Shown here: one piece after another, positions 8,389-16,934 of the stretch | How the letters are laid out: every line of letters begins with the position of its first letter | Position numbering within the stretch: the stretch's first letter is position 1 | From: Geobacter sp. | GTDB taxonomy: Bacteria > Desulfobacterota > Desulfuromonadia > Geobacterales > Geobacteraceae | Direction of reading: 5' to 3' | DNA length: 64,000 nt | Assembly: GCA_003314535.1 (NCBI GenBank) | Contig: POSG01000010.1 | Location: 25,961-89,960 of the forward strand | The notes under the pieces: generated by a model | The model's database searches: none | Told to the model about the DNA's origin: nothing | The model's input: only the letters and a program-made list of their open reading frames with translations | Position numbers and translations under genes: made by a program

Positions 8389-9666
8389 ATGACTATCCTT
8401 TTCCTGTCGCTCTACATCATTCTCAGCGCGGCCGCTTTTTTTCTCACGTGGCTGAACCTTCGTCACCTGGAAGTGCACGGAGACGAAGTCCCTCGCGGTT
8501 TCGAGGATCATCTTGATGCGGACACACTACGCAGGTCCTCGGCCTACACCGTCGCCCAGAACAGGGTAGGCCTCGTCGAATCCGTCCTCGATACCGTCAT
8601 CCTGCTGATATTCCTGTTCTGCGGCGGCCTGGAAGCCTACGACCGCATTATCTCGCCCCTGACGGACTCGTTCATCATAAAGGGACTGCTCTTTTTCCTT
8701 CCCCTCTATTTTGCCCAGGCAATCCTTGACATACCATTCAGCCTGTATCGGAACTTTTCACTTGAAAGCCGTTTCGGCTTCAACACCATGACTCCCGGCC
8801 TCTGGCTGGCCGACCTGCTGAAATCGACAGCCCTCGGCGCGACGCTCGTGGCACTGCTCCTGACCGGAGCTTTCGCAATCATCCATCTCAGTCCTGCGTC
8901 ATGGTGGCTGTGGGTCTGGGCTTTCTTCGCCGTTGTCTCCCTGTTCCTGATGTACGTGTCACCATACCTGATCGAGCCGCTATTCTACAAATTCGAGCCG
9001 GTTCGCCTCGAGGGACTGGAAGAAGAGATACGCGGGGTCATGGGCAAGGCCGGCCTGGAGGTGCGCAGGGTGCTGCAAGTGGACGCATCGCGCCGAAGCC
9101 GGCATTCCAACGCCTATTTCACGGGGATCGGCAAAGTGAAGCGCATCGTTCTTTTCGACACCCTGCTTCAGCAGCTCGACCACAGCGAGGTGCTGGCTGT
9201 CCTGGCCCATGAGGCCGGGCACTGGAAAAAGCGTCATCTTCTGAAACGGTTGTTCATGGCCGAGGCGGAAGCGCTGGTCGCCTGCTATGCCGCTTTCCGC
9301 ATGCTCGACTGGGGAGGTCTCCACACCCTCCTGGGCATGGGTGAAGTGTCTTTTCCTGCACAGCTGGTGATCCTGGGATTCCTGTTTTCCCTGGTCTCGA
9401 CGATCATGACTCCTGTCGGCAGCTGGCTGTCGAGACGGCACGAACGGGAAGCCGACGGTTTCGCCACCGAGCTGACCGGAATGCCGGAAGCACTGGCCAC
9501 ATCCCTGGTCAAGATGAGCCGCGACAACCTGTCCAACCTGCATCCACATCCCCTGTATGCGGCGATTTACTACTCCCACCCGCCCATGGCGGAAAGGGTG
9601 AAGGACCTCCTGGAAAGAGCGGGAAAAACCGGGGATGAAGAACGGGTTTGCAACCCGCCCTCTTAG
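8389..9666 (+). CDS. M48 family (Ste24/HtpX-like) integral membrane metalloprotease
   Basis: 425 aa with membrane segments at about residues 4-22, 64-82, 101-120, 146-170 and 177-197, plus a further pair near 290-345. The zinc-binding motif HEAGHWKKRH lies near residue 275, with the downstream glutamate in RHEREADGFA (about 350). That arrangement is the Ste24/CAAX-protease type of M48, which cleaves membrane-proximal or unfolded substrates. The C-terminal residues ERVCNPPS are encoded by a small palindrome (CGGGTT, TGC, AACCCG), suggesting the 3' end was extended by a palindromic repeat. There is no strong ribosome binding site before the ATG. It probably follows the BamD-like gene in one transcript. 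Confidence 0.92.
   Translation: MTILFLSLYIILSAAAFFLTWLNLRHLEVHGDEVPRGFEDHLDADTLRRSSAYTVAQNRVGLVESVLDTVILLIFLFCGGLEAYDRIISPLTDSFIIKGLLFFLPLYFAQAILDIPFSLYRNFSLESRFGFNTMTPGLWLADLLKSTALGATLVALLLTGAFAIIHLSPASWWLWVWAFFAVVSLFLMYVSPYLIEPLFYKFEPVRLEGLEEEIRGVMGKAGLEVRRVLQVDASRRSRHSNAYFTGIGKVKRIVLFDTLLQQLDHSEVLAVLAHEAGHWKKRHLLKRLFMAEAEALVACYAAFRMLDWGGLHTLLGMGEVSFPAQLVILGFLFSLVSTIMTPVGSWLSRRHEREADGFATELTGMPEALATSLVKMSRDNLSNLHPHPLYAAIYYSHPPMAERVKDLLERAGKTGDEERVCNPPS
9643..9657. repeat. Small palindrome at the 3' end of the M48 protease gene
   Basis: CGGGTT, TGC, AACCCG. This forms a perfect 6-bp hairpin within the last codons. Similar GGGTTTGCAACCC palindromes recur as extragenic repeats in many bacterial genomes. 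No T-run follows, so it is not an obvious terminator. Confidence 0.45.
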
Positions 9667-10445
9667 CACCGCCGGAAATCAAAGTGTAAATTATTCGGGT
9701 CAGCATACAAGGAATTTCCCCAGCGTTTCGCCGACGGTATGCGCCCCTCTCCCCTGGCTTCCGGGCTTTCCGGAACCTCGTTACCGCTTGCAGACCAGCA
9801 CCACCCATCCTCATGGCAAAGCGCCCCGAAACCGCATTTCCCTCGACCACACCTCCCCCAGCAATCAATCGATATGAAAATTTCGGATATCTTCATTCTT
9901 TTTCTTTGACAAGAATGTATGACAATTTTATATTTCCGTATCATTAAATTTTTCAAGAAGCAGAAACCCAAAAAAAAGCCGCTCTTTGTGCGGTCAAGCA
10001 CTGGTTGCCCGCTAAAATCGGCAGCACAGACCGCCACCTCCGGGAAGGCCAAACAAGATCCCGGCAGGATTGCCAAATTGGCGCATATGCTTGTTGGCCG
10101 CAAATCCATCCAAAATCCTAATTGGAATGATGGCCAACACTTCTTTGCCATAATTTCATGGCGTTATTGGAATCTGACATCCCGTGAAATCTAAGGCCTC
10201 CAACGGTGCGGGGAGTTGGCCGGGTCTGATTAATAAGGGTTAGAATGAGAAAAAGAAAGGAGACAGGAATTTCTGCCGAACGGATTCAATTTGTTAAAGG
10301 AATCCCCCGGGAAGCTCGGGAAGCGACAATGGAAAGCTCTGTGGCTTATTGTGCGAGAAAAGTAATATTTCAACCAAGCGCACGACCGGTTGGAATTCGG
10401 CCGGTCGGCTCTCGGGCGTGAACCAGGAGAAGGGAGGAACATTCG
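9667..10445. other. AT-rich gene-poor stretch at the left edge of the accessory islet
   Basis: About 780 bases without a gene I can support. The first ~70 bases are a diverged copy of the gspN 3' end (see the repeat entry). The section from about 9880 to 10250 is AT-rich with long A runs. Reading frames on both strands there lack ribosome binding sites and protein-like composition. Confidence 0.6.
9673..9743 (-). repeat. Diverged partial copy of the gspN 3' end (left flank of islet)
   Basis: Roughly 70 bases match 12288-12360 at about three-quarters identity, including CGGAAATCAAAG, GGTCAGC(A/G)TA, CCCCAGCGT and CGCCGA. The match covers the last ~15 codons of gspN, its stop region and ~25 bases of 3' flank. 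The reading frame is broken here. Together with the intact gspN end it forms a direct repeat around the 9744-12287 segment. Confidence 0.7.
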
Positions 10446-10991
10446 ATGGAAGTCCGCGTAAAAATCTTGAACAAAACGCTTGGGGTTGGAGAAAAGATCT
10501 CTCGTATTGGAAATGTTCAAAGCGCTTCTTTGTTCCGAGACGCATGGCTGTCGATCACCAACGATAAAATACAACTTACCTGCATTGATGATGTTGGCGC
10601 TTCACATGTTTTGGGAAGCTTGCCTCAGCAGAGCATTCGGCGGATAAAAATCAAGAAAAGCGCTTTCACCCCCGCCCAGCAATTACTAAAGCCCGCCATG
10701 AGCGGAGCATTTGTCGGAATTGGGCTGACAGCCATGATGTGGTTTCAACGTGGCAACCATCCCAATTCGATGTTCCACGATTCACCGGTAATTGCTAGCA
10801 TTGGGATGATATTATTCGGCTCAGCAGTATTTGTTGTTTTCAATCTGGGCAAGATTGGGTCGTCGTTTCTATCGCTTGTGGTTTTTGAGTCTAATGACAG
10901 CTCAACCATTGAAGTTGCGGTAGAGAACGAGAAGGCGGATGCGATCGTTGCGCCATTTATTGAAAGGAAAATCGCCGTGGAAACATTATAG
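10446..10991 (+). CDS. Unknown membrane protein, 181 aa
   Basis: The ATG is preceded by GGGAGG nine bases upstream. The N-terminal ~80 residues are soluble and beta-rich (VKILNKTLGVGEKISRIGNV). Two hydrophobic segments follow, at about residues 86-102 and 118-137. A short cytoplasmic-looking C-terminal domain ends VAPFIERKIAVETL. The layout resembles small membrane proteins with a lipid- or ligand-binding PH-like domain, but I do not recognise a family. Base composition is visibly more AT-rich than the flanking secretion genes, which fits acquisition as part of the islet. No obvious partner. Confidence 0.7.
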   Translation: MEVRVKILNKTLGVGEKISRIGNVQSASLFRDAWLSITNDKIQLTCIDDVGASHVLGSLPQQSIRRIKIKKSAFTPAQQLLKPAMSGAFVGIGLTAMMWFQRGNHPNSMFHDSPVIASIGMILFGSAVFVVFNLGKIGSSFLSLVVFESNDSSTIEVAVENEKADAIVAPFIERKIAVETL

Positions 10992-11361
10992 TGGTCCAAC
11001 CCGTCAGTGCGCCGGTCGCGGCAGGAAATTGGGCTATTCCCGTCCCTTGACCTTACGCCTTGTACGCTGAGTGTCTCGCTGGCCATGCCGCGTCGGTGAC
11101 TTCATTGCTGGTCAAAAAACGGTAAAAAATTCAATATTTCTAAGCCATAGAGGCTGCCACTATGTCGCGGTTCGAGGCATCTCGCTGGGCTGACGCCCAA
11201 TTCGGCCAGGATTACCGCGACTATGCAGAAATTTACCCGCCTTATCGAAGCAATTTTTTCAAAGGGGTCGCGCCCCCTGGAGACTCCAGATGGAGACCTG
11301 GCGTTGAATGAACCGCTATATCGCTTTTCGTGGAAATCACCATCATCAAGGAGGGCAAAAC
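10992..11361. other. Intergenic region in the accessory islet
   Basis: About 370 bases with no supported gene. A short frame beginning at 11223 (MQKFTRLIEAIFSKG) has a protein-like start. It runs on only by sharing a frame with the downstream DUF2752 gene and overlaps the TM2 gene out of frame, so it may be a remnant. Confidence 0.4.
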
Positions 11362-11793
11362 ATGAATCCGAAGTCTCAGAGCACTGCATTTCTGTTGTCG
11401 GCGTTTCTCGGTGTTTTCGGCGTAGACCGGTTTTATCTGGGTCAAACAGGCTTGGGCCTTCTCAAGCTGTTCACTTGCGGCGGCTGCGGCATCTGGGCCT
11501 TGATCGACGTGATCATGATCGGAATCGGGTCGATGCGGGATCCCCAGGGCAATGCCCTGCTGCGCGACCCCCCGGTCGGCACACCGGTCAAGTCCCAGGC
11601 GGTCGCGTTCATCCTGTCGTGGCTGCTGGGCATTCTGGGCATCGACCGTTTCTACCTCGGATACACCGGGCTGGGGATTCTCAAGCTCGTGACGCTGGGC
11701 GGCTGCGGCATATGGGCACTCATCGACTATATCATCATCGGCATGGGTTCCATGAAAGACGCGCAGGGCAACTCGTTGATGTTCCCCTCATAG
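11362..11793 (+). CDS. Tandem TM2-domain membrane protein
   Basis: 143 aa from the ATG at 11362, preceded by an ideal AAGGAGG. The protein is an internal duplication: two TM2 units of about 60 residues each. Each contains the family motif ([13 protein letters not shown] and [13 protein letters not shown]), a turn rich in glycine and cysteine ([10 protein letters not shown]) and a closing MRDPQGNAL or [11 protein letters not shown]2 proteins have two membrane helices joined by this short polar turn, and their biochemical role is not settled. The stop codon lies two bases before the ATG of the DUF2752 gene, so the two are translationally linked. Bacterial TM2 and DUF2752 genes are frequently neighbours. 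Confidence 0.92.
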   Translation: MNPKSQSTAFLLSAFLGVFGVDRFYLGQTGLGLLKLFTCGGCGIWALIDVIMIGIGSMRDPQGNALLRDPPVGTPVKSQAVAFILSWLLGILGIDRFYLGYTGLGILKLVTLGGCGIWALIDYIIIGMGSMKDAQGNSLMFPS

Positions 11794-11795
11794 GC

Positions 11796-12203
11796 ATGGA
11801 GTTGCCAGACTCTGCACGCAAAAGGGCATGGCTCTTCATCATATGCGCTGTGATCCTGTTGACGGCGGCCTGGTCCGGGCTTCTGCAGCACTGTCCCGTG
11901 ATCTGCCCCCTGCGAAGCCTGACGGGCATCCCCTGCGGTTCCTGCGGGATGACCAGGGCGTTTGTCGCCTTGTGCCAAGGCAGATTGATGGCCGCCGTCC
12001 ACTTCCACCTCGCCTCACCGATGTTTTTTCTGGCCGGATTCTGCGTCGCATCGATCTCGTGCCTGGAGCTTAAGCTGGGCCGCAATTTGCTGGGGCCAGC
12101 ATGGCGCAGATGGGGGAAGCATGCGACATGGATAGGCTTGTTTCTTATCCTTGCGGGCTGGAGCGTCAACCTGGCGGCGCATTTCGGCCATCCCGTGCTT
12201 TGA
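11796..12203 (+). CDS. DUF2752 family membrane protein
   Basis: 135 aa. Three hydrophobic segments lie at about residues 12-28, 72-92 and 110-128. The DUF2752 signature lies between the first and second: CPLRSLTGIPCGSCGMTRA, with its paired cysteines, followed by a region resembling ALCQGRLMAAVHFHLASP. The family is widespread and uncharacterised, and the conserved cysteines suggest metal or redox chemistry at the membrane. The start is the ATG two bases after the TM2 stop. It is the last gene of the islet and faces the convergent gspN. Confidence 0.9.
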   Translation: MELPDSARKRAWLFIICAVILLTAAWSGLLQHCPVICPLRSLTGIPCGSCGMTRAFVALCQGRLMAAVHFHLASPMFFLAGFCVASISCLELKLGRNLLGPAWRRWGKHATWIGLFLILAGWSVNLAAHFGHPVL

Positions 12204-12287
12204 GAGGCCAAGGGGATGGGAGCATAAAGGAGTCGCCCCCACGGAATTCAGAAATCAAACCTGCAGACGCAACCTTCGGAGATTTTG

Positions 12288-12360
12288 CGGAAAATCAAAG
12301 GGTAATTTTTCAGGTCAGCGTATAACGGGCATCCCCAGCGTCCCGCCGATGGGGATGCGG
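12288..12360 (-). repeat. gspN 3' end, right flank of the accessory islet (direct repeat partner)
   Basis: The intact counterpart of the diverged copy at 9673-9743; see that entry. It includes the gspN stop codon and ~25 bases of 3' flanking DNA. Confidence 0.65.
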
Positions 12361-13154
12361 TAAACGCCGGGGCTCGTCCGGTACCGGGCGAGCGCCAGGA
12401 AGACCATCTTCTGCCTTTCCATGAACTCGGGCTTCGGCATGAGGTCGAGGGAAAGGTCGAGGGGCGATGATGCCGGCGGATGGGAACTCGCGATCCTGCC
12501 CCGAATCCTCAAATAAATGCCGTCTCCCTGGAAAGCCAGGCTTTCCAGGGTCCCTTCCCTGCCCGCGGTCCGGTACTTTCCCCTGACAGTCTCGAAGGTC
12601 GCATCGGGCAGCGGCACATTCCCGATCCTGACACCGCGGAAATCAGCATCCTTTACCGTCATCCTGAGTTCGCCACGGCTCGCGGGGCCGTTCCCGGAAA
12701 AAGAGGCTTCAATGGCCAGCACGCCGCGCAGATCACCATAACCCGTTGTTCTGAAGAGCGGCACTTCTTCAAGCCGGACACCGGCGAAATTGAATTCCAT
12801 TTCCCCGGTCCTCGGTTGATATTCCGCCTTGCCTTCCCCATGGCCCATGCGGGCTTGGCATTCCACGACGATTTTCCCTGACAGGAGCGGCAACAGCTCC
12901 AGACGCGCCGAGGCGTCATCGATTTTCAGCAACGGACCGCGCTCATCGGATATGGTGATATTGGCGAAGCTTATGCGTAACGGGAACGATTTGCGGAGTC
13001 CTTCCGAGTGGTAGGCATACCCCTCCCGTTCGAGTGCACTGCCGATCGCGGATTCCATCCGCTCCGCCGGCATGAAGAGCATTACCAGGTTGGGGAACAG
13101 CGCGAGAATCCCGATTCCCGCGAAAAATGCGGAGAGGATGGTGCGTTGTTTCAC
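12315..13154 (-). CDS. gspN: Type II secretion system protein GspN
   Basis: 279 aa. One N-terminal membrane helix (about residues 8-27) precedes a beta-rich periplasmic region with repeated strands (ISFANITISDERGPLLKID, FRGVRIGNVPLPDATFETV). This AsmA-like pattern is characteristic of the long GspN found in deltaproteobacteria. GspN is an accessory inner-membrane component of the type II secretion system. It is the last gene of the operon; its ATG overlaps the gspM stop by four bases. A GCATCCCC/GGGGATGC inverted repeat at its 3' end lacks a T-run. It matches a diverged copy on the far side of the adjacent islet. Confidence 0.88.
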   Translation of the reverse strand: MKQRTILSAFFAGIGILALFPNLVMLFMPAERMESAIGSALEREGYAYHSEGLRKSFPLRISFANITISDERGPLLKIDDASARLELLPLLSGKIVVECQARMGHGEGKAEYQPRTGEMEFNFAGVRLEEVPLFRTTGYGDLRGVLAIEASFSGNGPASRGELRMTVKDADFRGVRIGNVPLPDATFETVRGKYRTAGREGTLESLAFQGDGIYLRIRGRIASSHPPASSPLDLSLDLMPKPEFMERQKMVFLALARYRTSPGVYRIPIGGTLGMPVIR

Positions 13155-13699
13155 TTCCGTTCCTGCTGCGCCGGTTTCAAAAGCGCGATGGCGAGGGTCA
13201 CATCCAGCCGGGACGGGTCATCGAACCGGGTCTTGAACTGGGCCTTTTTCACCAGCACCGGCTTTTCACCCTTTTCGAGCCGGTAGACGAGATTGACGGC
13301 CTCATTTGCGGTAAGCCCCTCCATGCTCACCTCCGCGGCATCTTCGACAAACCCTCCCCGCTGCTCGCCTTTCAGCGGAGTCACCCTGCCGGTTTTGCCC
13401 TTGATGCCGATGCTCTCGATGATCTTTCCCGGCGAATCGTCACCGGCAGAAGCAGCCAACCGGCCGGTAAAACGCTGGAAGGAGATCTTTGCCGCGTGAT
13501 AACTCTGTTTCAGCTCCATCATCTCCACCAGCTGGGCTTCCCTGGCCCTGCGCTTCTTTTCCAGGGCGGATATGCGCTGGTTGGCAGTTGTTAGCACGAC
13601 CACGAAAAGCAGGAAAAGCGCTATGCCGACTCCGATACGGAGGCGCGTATCCCTGTCCGTCGCTTCATACCACTCCCTCAGACGGTCGAAATACTTCAT
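13151..13699 (-). CDS. gspM: Type II secretion system protein GspM
   Basis: 182 aa. A cytoplasmic start with the GspM-like YFDRLREWYEATDRDTRLR precedes a single membrane helix at about residues 26-42. A coiled-coil stretch (ISALEKKRRAREAQLVEMME) and a small ferredoxin-like periplasmic domain follow. GspM pairs with GspL to anchor the secretion ATPase to the inner-membrane platform. The gene overlaps gspL by four bases and gspN by four, so it is in the middle of a tightly coupled operon. Confidence 0.88.
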   Translation of the reverse strand: MKYFDRLREWYEATDRDTRLRIGVGIALFLLFVVVLTTANQRISALEKKRRAREAQLVEMMELKQSYHAAKISFQRFTGRLAASAGDDSPGKIIESIGIKGKTGRVTPLKGEQRGGFVEDAAEVSMEGLTANEAVNLVYRLEKGEKPVLVKKAQFKTRFDDPSRLDVTLAIALLKPAQQERK

Positions 13700-15027
13700 T
13701 TCGGCACCTCCCCCAGTTCACCCCGGAACACGAAGGAAACGGTCCCGTCCGGGCGTGATTTCACTTCACCCATTTCGGACGAGACAAACTGCGGGGAAAG
13801 GCGCGCCTTGAAATCGGCTGCCGCCTGAAACGAACGTGCATACCCTTTCAGCCGCACCTGGCCGCCATCGACATCCGCCTCGTAGATTCCGCTCACATCC
13901 TCTCCCTTGGCCGCGGCTATGCCGGAAAGCACCCGGAGTATGCTCTTTCCGGTCGCCCCCACTCCCATGCGCTGTATCTCCGCTTTAAGCTCGGACACTT
14001 CATCGACCGGCTTCTTCCTCTCGGGAAACACCTCGCGGTATATCTGCCGGATCGATGTGTCCAGGGACGCCAGGTCACGTTCCACGGAAAAAAAGCGAAG
14101 CCCGGTCTCCCCGATCAGCAATACCGCAAGGAGGACGATGAGTAACATGGTCCAGCGGAGCCTCTTCTTCAATCGCTCGCTGCCGGCCTTGCAGGCCATT
14201 CTGCCGTGCCTGAAGTTGAGCGGATCTCCACTGATCGAGGCTGCGGCAAGAGCCCACGGACCGGCGAACCGAACTGCGGTGCGCTGGTCCGGGAACGCTG
14301 ACGCGTGAGCGCCGGCTGCGGGCAGGATGGAAAGGGGGCGACAGGGCTTTCGTCCGGAAGCCGGTTGAATACTTTCATCCCTGGCAGCCTTCCCGTGCAG
14401 GAAAATCCCGTCCACTTTTATCCCCTTGCCCAGCTCTATCATGGCAAGGGTCCTATCGATATCGTCCAGTACGTCATCCCGGTTCAGGGTACGGAACAGG
14501 ATGGGCCGCCGATCCGAAAATACTGCCAGCGACCGCCCGTCGGTCAACGCAATGGGGCCGTCCTCGGATGCGGGGACAAGCAGGTCCCAATGGTACAGGT
14601 GGCAGCCGACCAGTTCGGGCTCCAGGCCTGCCGCGGCCATGGCGTCGATCTTCTCCCTCAGCTCCGCCTCCACCCCCCACACAGCCAGGACACGGCTGTC
14701 GCCATACGGAAGCGCATCGAACACGAGCTTGTCCGAGTCGATGACGGTTTCCCCCTTGAGCTCCAGGGGAAGGACCTCGCGTTGTTTCCGGCGGTCCGCA
14801 AAAGGCAGCTCCACTTCCCGCCAGAAGATGGTCCCCGCATCCGCCGAAAGGAAGACCCTATCCCCATGTTGCCGTGAGCAGGCAAGTTCGGCGAGCGGAG
14901 CTGCAAGGTCGTCGGAAACGTCCGATGGGCGGCTTTCGGCGCCAAGGAACCGAAGAGCTCCGCCCTCGCTTCTGAAGCGCACGACGCTGACTTCACCCGG
15001 AACCGTTTCAACAATCAATATATCCAT
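13696..15027 (-). CDS. gspL: Type II secretion system protein GspL
   Basis: 443 aa from the ATG at 15027 (GGAGAG seven bases upstream, overlapping the gspK stop as TAATG). The N-terminal ~270 residues have a PilM-like, actin-fold pattern with no obvious catalytic motifs. A membrane helix follows at about 290-305 (LIVLLAVLLIGETGLRFF), and the C-terminal periplasmic part is a PilN/PilO-type domain. GspL recruits GspE on the cytoplasmic side and binds GspM in the periplasm. The order KLMN is the expected one. Confidence 0.9.
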   Translation of the reverse strand: MDILIVETVPGEVSVVRFRSEGGALRFLGAESRPSDVSDDLAAPLAELACSRQHGDRVFLSADAGTIFWREVELPFADRRKQREVLPLELKGETVIDSDKLVFDALPYGDSRVLAVWGVEAELREKIDAMAAAGLEPELVGCHLYHWDLLVPASEDGPIALTDGRSLAVFSDRRPILFRTLNRDDVLDDIDRTLAMIELGKGIKVDGIFLHGKAARDESIQPASGRKPCRPLSILPAAGAHASAFPDQRTAVRFAGPWALAAASISGDPLNFRHGRMACKAGSERLKKRLRWTMLLIVLLAVLLIGETGLRFFSVERDLASLDTSIRQIYREVFPERKKPVDEVSELKAEIQRMGVGATGKSILRVLSGIAAAKGEDVSGIYEADVDGGQVRLKGYARSFQAAADFKARLSPQFVSSEMGEVKSRPDGTVSFVFRGELGEVPK

Positions 15028-15953
15028 TACAACTCTCTCCAATACAGGATTGCCGACTTTGTACCCGTTGATCTGACTACGGCTTCGACCAACCGGACAG
15101 TTTCGTTCACCCGGGCGCGGGACAGGATACGGAACACCGTCCCCTTTACGCCGATCCTGTCCCTAAGGGCGATCCCGACTGTTTCGAACCCAGGAATCGC
15201 AGTAATATCAGCTGGGTTCCTGATTGGTGACGTGCGACGGAATTCCACGAGACGCGCGACCAGGGCCGAGCTCATTCTCTCATCCAATGCAGCCAGCACT
15301 TCCGCCGGGGCAGTATTGACATTTATCCTGGAATAAGGAGCTCCCACGCTCTCAGCGTAAACCGTCACACAGGGACTGAGCTTCAACAGGGCCTTGTCAT
15401 CAAAGCCGGCCACCATCCTCAACTCCTCGTAACTCTCGAGGGGGCCGTTCTTGGCGGAATAGGGTTTCTCCAGCGCTTTGTAAAACCGGGTTTCCGCCCC
15501 ACCCGGCCTTTGGACGTCATCCGAGTCCACCCAGTCGGCAACCGCCTCGAGGGCATCCCCTGCCAGGCCGAGGTTGCGGAAAAGCCTCTGGGCGCTCCTG
15601 TAGTAAGCATCATTGAGCATCCCGTTCGGAAAGACTATCGAATTGAGATCGAGCTTGCCCGATTCCTCGGAAATGGTGATTCTGACCGAACCCCGTCCAT
15701 CCTTAAGCTCATTGGGCGCAGCCCAGGCATCCGTGAGGCTCGTGTAATCCTGACCGGCCAAAGTGGTCTCGATCAGTCTGACCGCGCCGGAAACACCTGC
15801 CGCCGCTACCAGGCTTGCCTGCTGAGCGTCGTCGTAACTGTGGCGCAATGAGGTTTCCACGAACACATCATGTATGAACTCTACAGTAACCGCCACCAGG
15901 AGTGCGGTTACGATCAGAGTAATGACAAGTGCGAAGCCGTTCTTATCTCTCAC
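15027..15953 (-). CDS. gspK: Type II secretion minor pseudopilin GspK
   Basis: 308 aa. The N-terminus, MRDKNGFALVITLIVTALL, is a class III prepilin signal cleaved after Gly6. Position +5 of the mature protein lacks the glutamate found in other pseudopilins, as is normal for GspK. The large C-terminal region is the GspK alpha domain inserted into the pilin fold. It contains a helix-hairpin-helix-like motif near the end (NPADITAIPGFETVGI) and a calcium-site-like EESGKLDLNS. GspK caps the pseudopilus tip together with GspI and GspJ. The start overlaps gspJ's stop by four bases. Confidence 0.92.
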   Translation of the reverse strand: MRDKNGFALVITLIVTALLVAVTVEFIHDVFVETSLRHSYDDAQQASLVAAAGVSGAVRLIETTLAGQDYTSLTDAWAAPNELKDGRGSVRITISEESGKLDLNSIVFPNGMLNDAYYRSAQRLFRNLGLAGDALEAVADWVDSDDVQRPGGAETRFYKALEKPYSAKNGPLESYEELRMVAGFDDKALLKLSPCVTVYAESVGAPYSRINVNTAPAEVLAALDERMSSALVARLVEFRRTSPIRNPADITAIPGFETVGIALRDRIGVKGTVFRILSRARVNETVRLVEAVVRSTGTKSAILYWREL

Positions 15954-16609
15954 AACCCACTCACACGCGGCAGAACCATGGCATTGAAACTCATCGGCTT
16001 GTCGTCGATCAGCACGGTAACGGTCACTCGCACGGCCCTGGGCAATCGGCCGTTCAATGCCGTATCCCAGCTCCTTACCCAGGCGTTGCCGTCATGGCAT
16101 TCCACCAGGAAACCCTCGATTTCCCCCGTAAGGGGGTAGGGTTCGGTTTTTGATTCCAGGTAGAGGTCCCGTGCCTGCCGGGAAAGGATAAGCCTGTTTT
16201 CTTCCCTCTCCAGTGGGCGGTAGCGCACGGACATCACATCGGAAGAAGGGACGGAACCTTGGCGCTGAACGGTAAACGCCGTAAAATCAAGGATAGAAGC
16301 CGGTTTGCCGAAAACGTCGCGATCTTCGACAACGAAATGGAGCCTCCTGTTGGCGCTGTTGTACCATGCAGCCGACAGTTCCCGCCTCAGGAGGTCAAGG
16401 GTCACGCGCAGGTCGCGGAGCTGCCCGGTACGTTCCCTTGCGGCAGATGTGGCCCGCGCGACTGAAAAGTACGTTCCATAAAGTGCGCCGGCAAGCAGAA
16501 CCAGCAACAGGAGAGCGATCAGCACTTCAAGGAGCGTGAAGCCTGACGCAGGTTGCCTGGAAACAATAAGGTTTTTCAACAGCCCGCTATTGGAGGAGGT
16601 AATCTTCAA
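15950..16609 (-). CDS. gspJ: Type II secretion minor pseudopilin GspJ
   Basis: 219 aa. The prepilin cleavage motif SGFTLLEVLIALLLLVLL, with its +5 glutamate, starts at about residue 22, so the leader peptide is unusually long. The C-terminal part is a beta-rich GspJ domain (VRYRPLEREENRLILSRQA). With GspI and GspK it forms the tip complex of the pseudopilus. The start overlaps the 3' end of gspI by 23 bases. Confidence 0.9.
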   Translation of the reverse strand: MKITSSNSGLLKNLIVSRQPASGFTLLEVLIALLLLVLLAGALYGTYFSVARATSAARERTGQLRDLRVTLDLLRRELSAAWYNSANRRLHFVVEDRDVFGKPASILDFTAFTVQRQGSVPSSDVMSVRYRPLEREENRLILSRQARDLYLESKTEPYPLTGEIEGFLVECHDGNAWVRSWDTALNGRLPRAVRVTVTVLIDDKPMSFNAMVLPRVSGL

Positions 16610-16934
16610 GGCTCACCGTCCTCCCCTCGTTTCCCCATGCCACCGTTACAGTCATTTTGCTAAAGACGGGCGCCGACATGGCCGACACCTCGGCCTTCCA
16701 GGCCACATCCGGCTGCTCAGGGGCAAAGGTCCCCTGCTTTTCCCGCACCGCCCCCTTCGGATCGGCAAACTCGAGCTCCTCGACCTTTGACCGTGCCAGC
16801 AGGAGGGCAATGGTGTCCTCGCGGTCCTCCGCCACCAGGGAGAGGTGGTAATTGACGGCGCTGATGACCGTCAGCACCGTTCCGGCCAGAATCGCAAGAG
16901 CAACCATGACTTCCAGCAGGGTAAAACCTTTCAC
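16587..16934 (-). CDS. gspI: Type II secretion minor pseudopilin GspI
   Basis: 115 aa, the usual GspI size. It starts MKGFTLLEVMVALAILAGTV, a short prepilin leader with the glycine cleavage site and +5 glutamate. The remainder, with LSLVAEDREDTIALLLARSK and VEELEF, is typical of GspI. It nucleates assembly of the tip complex. The ATG overlaps the gspH stop by four bases. Confidence 0.92.
   Translation of the reverse strand: MKGFTLLEVMVALAILAGTVLTVISAVNYHLSLVAEDREDTIALLLARSKVEELEFADPKGAVREKQGTFAPEQPDVAWKAEVSAMSAPVFSKMTVTVAWGNEGRTVSLEDYLLQ

Noticed and set aside
10195..10240. A possible c-di-GMP (GEMM) riboswitch fragment (GGCCTCCAACGG)
   Set aside because: Only a short segment resembles the consensus; the paired stem and the conserved A-rich junction are missing.
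10995..11310. Possible integron attC-like site (GTCCAAC ... GTTGAAT)
   Set aside because: The two core-like sites are about 300 bases apart, beyond the usual attC size, and no integrase is present.
12326..12357. GGCATCCCC/GGGGATGC inverted repeat at the gspN 3' end as a terminator
   Set aside because: It lies in the coding end and no T-run follows in either direction.
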